Shown here: piece by piece, positions 16,685-25,580 of the stretch
Layout of the letters: each line of letters opens with the position of its first letter
Position numbering within the stretch: position 1 is the first letter of the stretch
Origin: G963674685 sp963674685
Lineage (GTDB): Bacteria; Lernaellota; Lernaellaia; JACKCT01
NCBI GenBank assembly: GCA_963674685.2
Contig: CAXXWT010000004.1
Location: 124,001 to 188,000, forward strand
Reading direction: 5' to 3'
DNA length: 64,000 bases
The notes under the pieces: generated by a model
Told to the model about the DNA's origin: nothing
Seen by the model: only the letters and a program-made list of their open reading frames with translations
Databases searched by the model: none
Position numbers and translations under genes: made by a program

Positions 16685-18754
16685 TCACTGGCCGTCATGT
16701 CCGCGAGATTTGTGAAAAACCAGTCGCAGGCATAACGCCAGCAGGAAAATCGCAAAAATTCCGGATACGGCAAAACGCCGCAGCACGCCTTTGGGGCGGT
16801 AGCTGAAACGCACCGTGTAGCGCCCCGGAGCGGGCAGCACGGCGGCCGACCTCCCGGAGCTTTCCGTCAGTTCGCCGTCGGATACGGTGAAATCCGGGTC
16901 GTAGTTTTGATTGACGGTCAGAAGGCCCCCTTCTTTGACATCGACCACGCATTCAATGTCATTTCCAGCAACGCGATAAATGAGCACCTTGTTGTGCGCT
17001 TCGTAAAATGAGGCTTCGCCGCCGTAATAAGGATTCGGCGCGGTCGTATCGTCAGGCAACAGCCAATCTCGCGCCTCGGCGTTTACGGCCAGCGGGAAAC
17101 GCGTCGGGCATTCCAGGGAGCCCCGATGATTCGCCACACCGGGCATCGGATTTAATTTGGAGTATTTTTGACGATCGCCCGGTGCGAAAACACTGTCTTT
17201 TTGCCGGCGGATAAAGATGGCTTTATAAGCCGCGGCAATTTCGTAGCCTTCCGCTTTCAAAGCGCCGGCCGGCGCCGGGGCGATATAGTGAAAACCACCT
17301 GCTTCAACATTCGGAAAAGGCTCTTCGAAAGCGCTTTTATATATCTGGCGATTGACGAAAAACGGAATCAATAATACGGCCGCCGTTGCGGCGGCGGCGG
17401 CGAATTTCCAGCGCCCGGTCTTGCCCGTGATCCATTCGAAGCCGCTTCCGCCGACGAGGGCGACGGAAAAGATGATGAAAAAGCTGAAATGCTTGAATGG
17501 GTCTATCAGCAAATCGAAAAGAGGAATGCCGCGGGCAAAGAGGCTGTGAAAATTTATCGGCAGATTCTTTCCGTAACAAATGAAAAGCGAAACCATCAGC
17601 ACGGACGTAAAAGGCGCTGTTTTGCGGCGGCCGGCGACCGCGCCGATGCAAAATAATGCCATCAGCGGCCACGTGATTCCCAGATGCCCGTAGGCGTTGT
17701 CGCCGGGAATATCGCTTCCGAGTTCAAAACCGGCGGCGGATATTTTCATGCCGTGGGAGGAGTAAAAAGCGTCCGGCTTTTCTATGTCCACTTCGCGAAA
17801 TTCCGGCGGGCCTTCCGAGGCCGTCCTGAAAGCTTCATGCTTATTTTCAAGATCGAGAAACGACGAGATTTTCCCGTAACCCACGCCCAGGGCGCAGATG
17901 ATGATCAGCGAGATCGAAAGCGTTTTTTGCGCGGCCGGCGCCAGCAGCTTTTTTGCGGCGGGGAAGCTGAATATGTACGCCGCGAATCCCAAAGAAACGG
18001 CGACGCGAATCCATGCCGGGACCAGTTCATGCAGCGCCAGGGGCAAGGAAACGAGAATCAGAATCGCAAAAGCCATGAGATTGACGCGTAAGGGACTCGC
18101 GTCGGTTGGAGCCCCATGATTGACGGCGTAAAAGAAGGACAGAATCACCAGAAAGTAAAGCATCGGCAAGGCGAGGTGCGGACCGGATAAAATCGCCAGG
18201 CCCAGGATCAAACCGGCCCCGGCGATTTTCCCGTAAGAACCGTTTGCGCTTAATGCAAGGTAGGCTATGACCGGAAAAAACATCAGGATGAAATTCGGTT
18301 CGCCCTCCAGCGCCAGGTTCGGCAGCCACGCGGCGAAGGCGAATGACAGCGCGCTGAAAATTGCGGCGATCACGGAAAATCCGCAGATTTTTCTTGCGAT
18401 AAGAAAAACACCCCAGGCGCCGATCCACGTGGCCAGGATGATGAGAATTTTCAAACCGGCGACGGAACCGAAAATCCAGGCGGAAATGATCAACGGACTG
18501 AACGCCAGATTCGCCGGGTCCTTTACGGCCGGATAGCCGCCGTCGCAATAGGGCGACCAGAGTGCGAACTGACCGAATTCGCGGATCGCCATGCGCGCGT
18601 GCTCGAAGTGGAAAAGCGTTTCAAGCGCCCGGAATTGTCTTTCCTGATCTTTGGCCGCGAATCCGCCCGGCTTTGAAAATATCGGCAGGCAAAACAAAAT
18701 GACGACGACAAGTAAGATCAGCGGCGCAAAGGCGTCCTGCCGGGTTTTCGTCAT
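16685..18754 (-). CDS. YfhO-like polytopic membrane protein
   Basis: The 689-residue protein has about a dozen hydrophobic segments in the first two thirds. The early periplasmic loop (ALWSPYCDGGYPAVKDPANL) and the C-terminal soluble region, ending PGRYTVRFSYRPKG before a last helix, are features of YfhO/GT-C membrane proteins, which add sugars to surface polymers. It starts four bases inside the end of the radical SAM gene at 18751 (ATGA), so the two are translationally coupled, suggesting a shared surface or lipid pathway. The larger protein at 45004 has the same architecture. Confidence 0.82.
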   Translation of the reverse strand: MTKTRQDAFAPLILLVVVILFCLPIFSKPGGFAAKDQERQFRALETLFHFEHARMAIREFGQFALWSPYCDGGYPAVKDPANLAFSPLIISAWIFGSVAGLKILIILATWIGAWGVFLIARKICGFSVIAAIFSALSFAFAAWLPNLALEGEPNFILMFFPVIAYLALSANGSYGKIAGAGLILGLAILSGPHLALPMLYFLVILSFFYAVNHGAPTDASPLRVNLMAFAILILVSLPLALHELVPAWIRVAVSLGFAAYIFSFPAAKKLLAPAAQKTLSISLIIICALGVGYGKISSFLDLENKHEAFRTASEGPPEFREVDIEKPDAFYSSHGMKISAAGFELGSDIPGDNAYGHLGITWPLMALFCIGAVAGRRKTAPFTSVLMVSLFICYGKNLPINFHSLFARGIPLFDLLIDPFKHFSFFIIFSVALVGGSGFEWITGKTGRWKFAAAAATAAVLLIPFFVNRQIYKSAFEEPFPNVEAGGFHYIAPAPAGALKAEGYEIAAAYKAIFIRRQKDSVFAPGDRQKYSKLNPMPGVANHRGSLECPTRFPLAVNAEARDWLLPDDTTAPNPYYGGEASFYEAHNKVLIYRVAGNDIECVVDVKEGGLLTVNQNYDPDFTVSDGELTESSGRSAAVLPAPGRYTVRFSYRPKGVLRRFAVSGIFAIFLLALCLRLVFHKSRGHDGQ

Positions 18755-20085
18755 GGCCGCGTCCCCAACTGGCGCCGGAATGCGCCCAGCGACCGCGCGG
18801 CGTCGGCGGGTTTCATTTTACGCGCCAGCCTCGCGAGCCTGCCGGGCCGCATGTAAAAGCCGCGATACATGGCGTTGCGAGCGCGGATGAGATCTTGCCT
18901 CGGCAATGCGCCGAATTCGCTGCCCCGCGTCGAGTCGTGAGGGCTCTCGACATACCCGGCGGCGCCGGCCATCGGGCTTCCCATGCGCGGCGCGTAAAGG
19001 TTTATGGAAATGTAAATGGCGTCGTCGAATGACGCGATAAAGTCCGCAAGGTCCCGCAACGTTTCCTGCGTTTCGCCGGGCAGACCCAGAATGAAATGCG
19101 CGCCCCCGTCCATGCCCGCCCGCCGGATATTTCGGAAGACTTCGTAAATGCGCGCCCGGCCGTAACGCTTGCCGGTCGCGCGGAGTATGTTTTCGCTCAC
19201 GTGTTCCGCGCCGATTTGCGCCAAATGGCAGCCGCTTTGCCCCATGGCCTGAATCAATGATTCATGAAGATCGTCCACGCGCGCGTAGCAGTGCCAGTCG
19301 AAGCCGCGAGCTGAAAGAAGGTCGAGCAGCATGCGGGCGTGCTTCGCATGTGCGCCGAAAGACATGTCTTTTAAGAAAATCTGGCGGATGCCAACGGTTT
19401 TGATGAAGTCCAGTTCTTTGGCGATGTCTTCGGCGCGCCGTCTTCTGTATGCAAGCGTGCCGGAATTACAAAAGGTGCAGCCGTGCGGGCAGCCGAAGTC
19501 GGTCAGAAGTTCCGCGAACGGCAGGCTTTTTTGCAGGGGCATGCGATAGGCGCGCATGTTGAAAAGCTCGTGCCTGGGTCTTGGAATGTCGATGATCGAA
19601 GCCTTGACCGGCGCCGGCGCCGATATCCCATCCCCATGCCTGATCGCCATGCCGGGGGCTTTGCGCGCGCCGCCGGCCAAAGCGAGCAGGTCCGCTGTGG
19701 CAAAGTCGCTCATGGCGGCGTCTATGCCAGGATGCTTTTCGAGCCATTTCACCGGATCGGGCAGCACGTTTTCACCGCAGACGACTTTCACGCGCGCGGG
19801 AATGTTTTCCATAAAGCCCAGATCCTCTTCCGGGCATGCCGCTCCCACGAGCCCGAAAAGCAGATCCACGGGTTCGCGGACCCGCCGCGCGCACTCGTAA
19901 GGCGACAGCTTTTCAGCGACGGCGTCGATGATCTGAAGGTCGAAGCGCTTTGCGACATGACCGCTTTGAAAAAGGAATTCCGCCGGATGCCAGGCGTAGC
20001 CCGCCTTGGAAAGGGACGTGCAATAGTAATCCCGCATAACGGGAACTCGCGAGGGCGGATTGATGAAAAGGCTTATTGGTTTCAC
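18751..20085 (-). CDS. B12-type radical SAM protein (fourth copy)
   Basis: I prefer the GTG at 20085, which gives MKPISLFINPPSRVP, matching the start of its relatives; the frame also allows a TTG at 20112. The first ~180 residues form a degenerate cobalamin-binding region. The radical SAM cysteines lie in DFGCPHGCTFC (about C199, C203, C206 from this start). FILGLPGETQETLRDL is typical of the barrel's later part, and YRGFYMRPGRLARL closes the protein. The downstream YfhO-like gene overlaps by four bases. The substrate is not apparent. Confidence 0.87.
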   Translation of the reverse strand: MKPISLFINPPSRVPVMRDYYCTSLSKAGYAWHPAEFLFQSGHVAKRFDLQIIDAVAEKLSPYECARRVREPVDLLFGLVGAACPEEDLGFMENIPARVKVVCGENVLPDPVKWLEKHPGIDAAMSDFATADLLALAGGARKAPGMAIRHGDGISAPAPVKASIIDIPRPRHELFNMRAYRMPLQKSLPFAELLTDFGCPHGCTFCNSGTLAYRRRRAEDIAKELDFIKTVGIRQIFLKDMSFGAHAKHARMLLDLLSARGFDWHCYARVDDLHESLIQAMGQSGCHLAQIGAEHVSENILRATGKRYGRARIYEVFRNIRRAGMDGGAHFILGLPGETQETLRDLADFIASFDDAIYISINLYAPRMGSPMAGAAGYVESPHDSTRGSEFGALPRQDLIRARNAMYRGFYMRPGRLARLARKMKPADAARSLGAFRRQLGTRP

Positions 20086-20152
20086 GACCTGAAGATTATC
20101 AGTTACCGGCAAAATTTTACAACAGGAGCGAGGCGACTCATGTATAAAGGCG

Positions 20153-21124
20153 TCACTGCCTGATGCAACGAAAACCCACGAAATTGTATTTGCTTTCCGG
20201 GATGTGGAGGTAGCGGTCGGACGCGGTCATGTAGGCGTCGGGATCGTATTTCCAGCTTCCGCCGCGCAGCACTTTGAACTCGCCGTCGGTGGCGCCGGGC
20301 GGATCGTTGAGGGGGCTGTTTTCATAATACTCGGATAAATACCAGTCGTTGACCCACTCCCAGACGTTGCCCAGCATGTCGCTGACGCCGAATTCATTGT
20401 CATCCTTTGATTTGACGGCGTGCGTTTGATCGCCGGCGTTATCCCAATACCAGGCGATTTCATCCAGGCAATCCCAGTCGTCGCCGCAATAGAATTTCGT
20501 TGTGGTTCCGGCCCTGGCCGCGTATTCCCACTCGGCTTCCGTGGGCAGGCGTCCACCCTGCGCCAGGCAAAATTCCTTCGCTTCGTACCAACTCACTTGT
20601 TCCACGGGGCAATCCGGGCATTCATCATAGCCGCTTGCGGGCTTGAAGTGACTGGGATTGAATCCCATTTCGCGATGGAACTGGTATTGCGTGATTTCCG
20701 CATCCGTAATCATGAATTCGGAAACGTTGATTTCATGCAGGGGGTTTTCATCGGGATTGCATCCTTCGTCGCCTGGGCTGCATCCCATATTGTAGGTTCC
20801 CGAGGAGATTTTCATCCAGACCGGTTCGGGATAAAGCGGATCCTGCGTCCAGTCATCATCCGCGTCGTCATCCACGTCGTCATCCGCATCATCATCCGCA
20901 TCATCATCCACATCGTCATCGCCTGTGTCGTCATCCGTGTCATCGTCCGCATCATCGTTTGCGTCGTCATCATCGGCGTCGCCATCGGACGGACACTGAT
21001 CGCCGGCCGCCGGATCCCGGCCGTCGCAATCGTCTTCATCGTTGCCGCTGCAGGCGGCGGCGAGGCATAGACACACCGCCAGAAACCACGCCAACGGCCA
21101 CGCTCGATATTTATGCGTAGGCAT
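20153..21124 (-). CDS. Asp-rich lipoprotein with FGE-sulfatase (SUMF1) domain
   Basis: The signal peptide ends LAAACSGND (Cys about 25). An Asp tract of about 50 residues follows (DADDDDANDDADDDTDDD and similar). The remaining ~215 residues are a well-preserved SUMF1/FGE fold: YNMGCSPGDEGC, ITDAEITQYQF, VEQVSWYEAKEFCLAQGG, RLPTEAEWEYAARAG, DMLGNVWEWVNDWY, VLRGGSW and VGFRCIRQ. In true formylglycine-generating enzyme two cysteines oxidise a sulfatase Cys; here several other cysteines occur, and no sulfatase gene is in the window, so a surface binding role is likely. Confidence 0.88.
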   Translation of the reverse strand: MPTHKYRAWPLAWFLAVCLCLAAACSGNDEDDCDGRDPAAGDQCPSDGDADDDDANDDADDDTDDDTGDDDVDDDADDDADDDVDDDADDDWTQDPLYPEPVWMKISSGTYNMGCSPGDEGCNPDENPLHEINVSEFMITDAEITQYQFHREMGFNPSHFKPASGYDECPDCPVEQVSWYEAKEFCLAQGGRLPTEAEWEYAARAGTTTKFYCGDDWDCLDEIAWYWDNAGDQTHAVKSKDDNEFGVSDMLGNVWEWVNDWYLSEYYENSPLNDPPGATDGEFKVLRGGSWKYDPDAYMTASDRYLHIPESKYNFVGFRCIRQ

Positions 21125-21314
21125 GCTTACTCTCCAAAATCAGACTATCGAAAATGATACACCGCTGATTTGTATCAAGTCGGGCATTGCGTTTCAAGGA
21201 GTTTTTCGCTTGAGTCGACTTTATCGATAATCTCTCTCTTCCTGGGCTAACAGCGGGTTCGCCTCCATGAACGAGAGTTATTCTTTGGTGTGAAAATCCG
21301 CGTTTGGCCGTTTC

Positions 21315-22364
21315 TTAAAGCGCTCGGTCGATCCAGCCGCCGCCCAGAACCTCCTCGCCGCAATAGAAAACCGCCGTCTGGCCCGGCGTCACCGCGCGCA
21401 CGGGTTTATTAAACGTGAATTCGACCGACTTGCCGTCGATGCGGGCCGTCGCATCTTGCCCGGCATGCCGGTAACGCACACGAAGCGCGCCGCGGATTTC
21501 GCCCCGGGGCGGGCGCCCGGCGATCCAGTGAAAAGACTCGCAACGCAGACCCGATGAAAATAAATCGTCGTTTTCACCCACAACCACGCGGCCGGAGTCC
21601 GCTTCGATCCGCACGATGTACCGGGCTCGCGGCCCCAGGTTCCCGAGTCCTTTTCGCTGTCCGACGGTGAGTTTGTGATATCCCTGGTGACGGCCCAGAA
21701 CGCTTCCCTGCATGTCGACGATATCGCCGGGACCGGGAGTTTTGTTTCCAAGGATTTGCTCGATAAGGTCGGAATAATCTCCGGCGGGCAGAAAACAGAT
21801 ATCCTGGCTTTCCGGACGATGCGCCACGGGTAGGTTTTTCTTTTCGGCGATTTCTCGGATGGAATCTTTGGTCATTTGCCCTAAAGAGAAAACAATTTTG
21901 CGCAATTGCTCCTGACGCAGCATGGCCAGAAAGTAACTTTGATCCTTGGTCGAATCCAAACCCTTGAGAAGCTTATATACACCGTCCTTTTCGATGACGC
22001 GGGCGTAGTGGCCCGTGGCGAAAACACTGCATCCGAAATCCGCCATGCGGTTCATCAAAAGACCGAATTTTATTTTTGGATTACAGGCCACGCATGGATT
22101 GGGCGTTCGCCCTTTGGCGTACTCGCTTGCAAAGGGCAAAACGACTTGTGCGTGAAATTCGCTTTTCAGGTCGATGACGTGATGCTTGATTTTAAGAGCC
22201 GCGGCGACGCTTTGCGCCGAATCAACGGCCTCGTTCGCGAAAGCCGAATCCGTGAGCCGCAAAGTTGCGCCGACAACATCATGCCCCGCATCCTGCGCCA
22301 ATGCGGCGGCGACCGAGGAATCGACGCCTCCGCTGAGCGCGACCAGGACTTTTGTTTTGGGCAT
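21315..22364 (-). CDS. mnmA: tRNA-specific 2-thiouridylase MnmA
   Basis: This enzyme inserts sulfur at U34 of Lys, Glu and Gln tRNAs using ATP. All key parts are present: the PP-loop ALSGGVDSSVAA (residues 8-19), the catalytic cysteine in NPCVACNPKIKFG, the second cysteine in ESQDICFLPAGDY, and the C-terminal beta-barrel with VGQRKGLG. The length of 349 is normal. It stands alone between intergenic regions of 190 and 68 bases. Confidence 0.95.
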   Translation of the reverse strand: MPKTKVLVALSGGVDSSVAAALAQDAGHDVVGATLRLTDSAFANEAVDSAQSVAAALKIKHHVIDLKSEFHAQVVLPFASEYAKGRTPNPCVACNPKIKFGLLMNRMADFGCSVFATGHYARVIEKDGVYKLLKGLDSTKDQSYFLAMLRQEQLRKIVFSLGQMTKDSIREIAEKKNLPVAHRPESQDICFLPAGDYSDLIEQILGNKTPGPGDIVDMQGSVLGRHQGYHKLTVGQRKGLGNLGPRARYIVRIEADSGRVVVGENDDLFSSGLRCESFHWIAGRPPRGEIRGALRVRYRHAGQDATARIDGKSVEFTFNKPVRAVTPGQTAVFYCGEEVLGGGWIDRAL

Positions 22365-22432
22365 GACCTACGGACCTTTAAGTAATTGCCATTGTGTTAA
22401 ATGTATTTTCGCTCAGGCTCATCGACGCTGAA

Positions 22433-22912
22433 CTATTCTTTATAATAGCTTTCGAGCTTCATGACGGCTTTGCGCAATTCCTCGACCTTTTCCAGATTGG
22501 CGTTCTGCTTGGTTATCATGGCCGCGACGATGACCGCGTGGTGATCCGCCAGTTTTTGCAGATACTTCTCATATTCCTTTTTATCTTCTGGATCGGCGGG
22601 CTTGACCACCTGGGCCAGGAAATATGCGCTGATGGTGTCCTGAATTTTCTGCGCGTGCAGTTCCTTGTTATTGACCCATCGCACCAATTGATTCCGGCTT
22701 GCCGGATCCGTTTTGCCGCTCAGTGCAATAATGTTTTTCACGGATTTCTCGATGGTCCCTACATCTTCCAGCATCATTGCGACGCGCGCGTGATGATCGT
22801 AAATCCCGCAGGGAATCTGGCAGTGAGCATTTGCCGTTTTGGCGCCGGCGGCAAACATGATGGCAAGCGCCAGCATGTAAAGAAGCGATTTGAGTATTGG
22901 ATTTTTCTTCAT
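22433..22912 (-). CDS. sodN: Exported nickel superoxide dismutase
   Basis: Residues 1-29 form a Sec-type signal peptide ending in ANA, and the next residues are HCQIPCGIYD, the nickel-hook motif HCxxPCxxY. Cleavage after Ala would expose His as residue 1, as needed for the axial Ni ligand; the Ni is otherwise held by the two cysteines. The rest is the expected four-helix-bundle protein of about 130 residues. Many NiSODs instead carry a short leader removed by the SodX peptidase, and none is in view, so maturation here probably uses signal peptidase in the periplasm. It detoxifies superoxide. Confidence 0.9.
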   Translation of the reverse strand: MKKNPILKSLLYMLALAIMFAAGAKTANAHCQIPCGIYDHHARVAMMLEDVGTIEKSVKNIIALSGKTDPASRNQLVRWVNNKELHAQKIQDTISAYFLAQVVKPADPEDKKEYEKYLQKLADHHAVIVAAMITKQNANLEKVEELRKAVMKLESYYKE

Positions 22913-23147
22913 GGCCTGTCCTCCCGACGTGGTTTATTTCAAGCATTAAATGCGATGCGCTTCGCTTGTGCAACACTAACGTATCGATTGCGTGGTTAAT
23001 ACAACTTTTTTAAGGTTCATATGGTTCGTGAATAATTGCCTCTAAAAAGGTCTTCGATGATCACCGTACGGGGATGTCATTGAATCGCGATCAAGAGTTG
23101 ACTACAGTATTTGACTGAAACAGCAGTGTTTTAGGCGGATTACGCCC

Positions 23148-24722
23148 TTGCATGATGATCGAAATAATAAGATTGCCGAAAAGCGCTTTTTGGTTCCGGC
23201 CGCCATTTTCATGGCGATCGTTTTTACATGCCTGCCCGATTACGTTTTTACCGTTTCAAAGATTCAAAGCAGCGCGGAAGGTTCGATCCAGCAATATCTT
23301 TTCCTGATTCTGCTCCCATTTTTGGTTTTCACCGCGATCCTGTTGATATTTTTTCGAAAATCACTTTCGCGGCTTTCCGAAAAAGGATCGGTTTTTTATT
23401 TTCTCATACTCATTATTTCGGCGTTTTCTATTTTTTATTCCGGCGGGCTGCATTACGGTCCGCTTGCGAGTTTCTTGAAGAAATTATCGGTTGTCATTTT
23501 TGCCTTTGCCGCCGTCGAGTTTGCGTGCTTTGACAAATCAAAATACGCCCTGCGATTTTGGAAAACTCTGCGCCGCCCGAAAACCCTGCTGTACCTGGCG
23601 TATCTTCTGTTTTTGATTGCCGCCGCCCTGGTTCTCATGGAGGTTTCGCTTCGCGTTATTGACCGAAAACCTTTGCGTTATTACGTCCAATATCCGAATC
23701 TTGAAATTCACTTGCATCCCGACGAATCCATCGTCGGCGGCATTCACGGCGAGAGCGTTTTTTCCACCAACCGATACGGGATTCGGGGCGATTTGTTCTC
23801 GGATGATGATCAGTACCGGATTCTTGCGATTGGAGGAAGCACAACCGAGTGTTTTTATCTCGACGACTCGGAAAGCTGGCCGATGCTTCTTCAGGGAAGC
23901 ATTCGCAGTTGGTCCGGGCGCAAGGTCCATGTGGGAAACATCGGAAAAAGCGGACTGCGTTCGATTTGTTCCATCGGCCAGATTCTTTATTACATTCCAC
24001 AATTGCCGAAAATCGACGCCGTCGTGGCTCTCGTCGGCGTCAACGATCTGGCCGGTTTTATCTCGTTCGGTTTCGCGGACGATATACCTGCCGACGCCGG
24101 CTTTGAATCGCCGATTTTTCTAAACAAAGCCGGATTTGCTTTAACGCCCGCAGAAACGCAGCGAAGTTTTATTCAAAGCAGCCGCTTCATAAGAAGAATC
24201 GAAAAATATCGCATGATGCGGGGATACCAGGGACGCATTCGGGATACGGAAGGAAAAAAATATGAGAACTGGAGGATGAGCCGCCGAAGCGCGAAGGAAA
24301 TTGTCAATAAAGCTCCCGAAATGGATTGGGAGCTTGAGCGTTACGGGAAACGGCTCGAATGGATGGTTGCCGCCGCGCGTAAACTCGATCTGCGCATTAT
24401 ATTCGCCACGCAGCCCACCTTATGGAAACCGCAAATGCCGGAAAGTGAACAGGCGTTGTTGTGGTACGGCGGCATCGGAAATTTCTTCAAGGGGAAAGTG
24501 ACTCGATATTATTCCACCGAAGTCCTGGCCGAAGTTATGGATCGATATAACGAAAAAACCCGGGTCGTATCGCGGGAACTTGGCGTTGAGCTTGTCGATC
24601 TTGCGCGGATTATCCTAAAGAACACGGATTCGTTTTACGACGACTGCCATTTCAATGAAAACGGCGCCGGACTCGTCACCGCCGCCATGTCAAAACACTT
24701 TGAGAAAAACGGCTTGCAATGA
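23148..24722 (+). CDS. Membrane-anchored SGNH/GDSL hydrolase
   Basis: The first ~175 residues contain four or five transmembrane helices. The soluble part holds SGNH blocks: GGSTTECFYLDD (nucleophile Ser, block I), NIGKSGL (Gly, block II), ALVGVNDLAGF (Asn, block III) and DDCHFNENG (Asp-His, block V). Such proteins commonly acylate or deacylate polysaccharides at the cell surface. The ATG has no strong ribosome site. A second, smaller SGNH-like protein with one anchor is at 54165. Confidence 0.85.
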   Translation: MHDDRNNKIAEKRFLVPAAIFMAIVFTCLPDYVFTVSKIQSSAEGSIQQYLFLILLPFLVFTAILLIFFRKSLSRLSEKGSVFYFLILIISAFSIFYSGGLHYGPLASFLKKLSVVIFAFAAVEFACFDKSKYALRFWKTLRRPKTLLYLAYLLFLIAAALVLMEVSLRVIDRKPLRYYVQYPNLEIHLHPDESIVGGIHGESVFSTNRYGIRGDLFSDDDQYRILAIGGSTTECFYLDDSESWPMLLQGSIRSWSGRKVHVGNIGKSGLRSICSIGQILYYIPQLPKIDAVVALVGVNDLAGFISFGFADDIPADAGFESPIFLNKAGFALTPAETQRSFIQSSRFIRRIEKYRMMRGYQGRIRDTEGKKYENWRMSRRSAKEIVNKAPEMDWELERYGKRLEWMVAAARKLDLRIIFATQPTLWKPQMPESEQALLWYGGIGNFFKGKVTRYYSTEVLAEVMDRYNEKTRVVSRELGVELVDLARIILKNTDSFYDDCHFNENGAGLVTAAMSKHFEKNGLQ

Positions 24723-24867
24723 TTTGTGAATCATTCGTTGATTGATTTGCTGTTAGCTTTTCTCAATGATTAAACTCCTGTATACTCCACTCATAAATAC
24801 CGGAGGGGCAAAATCTTAAGGCGTCGTTAGAAGGTTGCGCGGCAATCTTTTTACGGGGAGGCGGCTT

Positions 24868-25551
24868 ATGATTTTCTCACAGCGGTTCGTTGTAACTTTG
24901 CTGGTCGCATTTCTTTGTTGCTTTTGCCTGTCGTGCGCGTTGGACGATCCTTCGACAAGCTCAGGGCAGGCTGACGGCGACGCGGATGACGACGCGCAAG
25001 AAATTGACGATGACGCCGACGATGACGGCGACGACGACGGCGGCCCGGACGATGATCTTGACGATGATGCCGGTGATGACGATACGGTTTTGCCGGATGA
25101 TGACGCCGATGACGACGCAGACGATGATACGGCCTTGCCTGATGACGATGTCAACGACGATGCGGATGACGACACGCAGGATCAATGCTGGGATTTCGAT
25201 ATCCAGTGCGGCGATTATGTATTCGGTACGAACATCGGTTTCGGGGCCGATTTTGACAAATATGGCTGTACGCCCTGGATTGAGACGGGACCGGACGTCG
25301 TTTATCGCCTGGAGCTCACGGAACCGAGCCATATCCGCGCCGGCATAGACTTCGCCATGTTCGACGCCCATATCTTTCTGCTCACGGATTGCGCGAATCA
25401 GGATTCATGCATCGCCTATTCCTATAATTATTACAGTGTCGCCTGCCTTGAGCCGGGAGTTTATTACATCGTCGTCGACAATGAATGGTATTCCCCCCCG
25501 GGGATATTTGCTATCGACTTGAATTGCGGTCCCTGCGAGGAAGAGGCGTAA
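24868..25551 (+). CDS. Asp-rich lipoprotein, C-terminal domain of the secreted pre-peptidase type
   Basis: The ATG at 24868 follows GGGGAGG and opens a signal peptide ending FCLSCALDD. An Asp tract of about 65 residues follows, interrupted by LP and N residues, then a Cys-containing domain of about 110 residues: CGDYVFGTNIGFGADFDKYGC, YRLELTEPSHIRAGIDF, FLLTDCANQDSC and EPGVYYIVVDNEW. This resembles the pre-peptidase C-terminal (PPC-like) beta-sandwich found in secreted bacterial proteins. Just after the lipobox the sequence DDPSTSSGQA is encoded by a dispersed repeat (24949-24970). Confidence 0.83.
   Translation: MIFSQRFVVTLLVAFLCCFCLSCALDDPSTSSGQADGDADDDAQEIDDDADDDGDDDGGPDDDLDDDAGDDDTVLPDDDADDDADDDTALPDDDVNDDADDDTQDQCWDFDIQCGDYVFGTNIGFGADFDKYGCTPWIETGPDVVYRLELTEPSHIRAGIDFAMFDAHIFLLTDCANQDSCIAYSYNYYSVACLEPGVYYIVVDNEWYSPPGIFAIDLNCGPCEEEA
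24949..24970. repeat. Dispersed CCTTCGACAAGCTCAGG-type repeat inside a coding region
   Basis: The segment begins CCTTCGACAAGCTCAGG, a motif I recognise as a widespread bacterial dispersed repeat, giving peptides such as PSTSSGQ. Here it stays in frame immediately after the lipobox, where an insertion in a disordered linker would do no harm. Confidence 0.5.
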
Positions 25552-25580
25552 CACCTATTATTAAACCGTTCAGAATTGTA

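Noticed and set aside
20845..20990. Trinucleotide-rich repeats as a possible CRISPR or satellite
   Set aside because: The repeat is the in-frame coding of Asp-rich stalks (GAY GAY GCC), without spacers or constant units.
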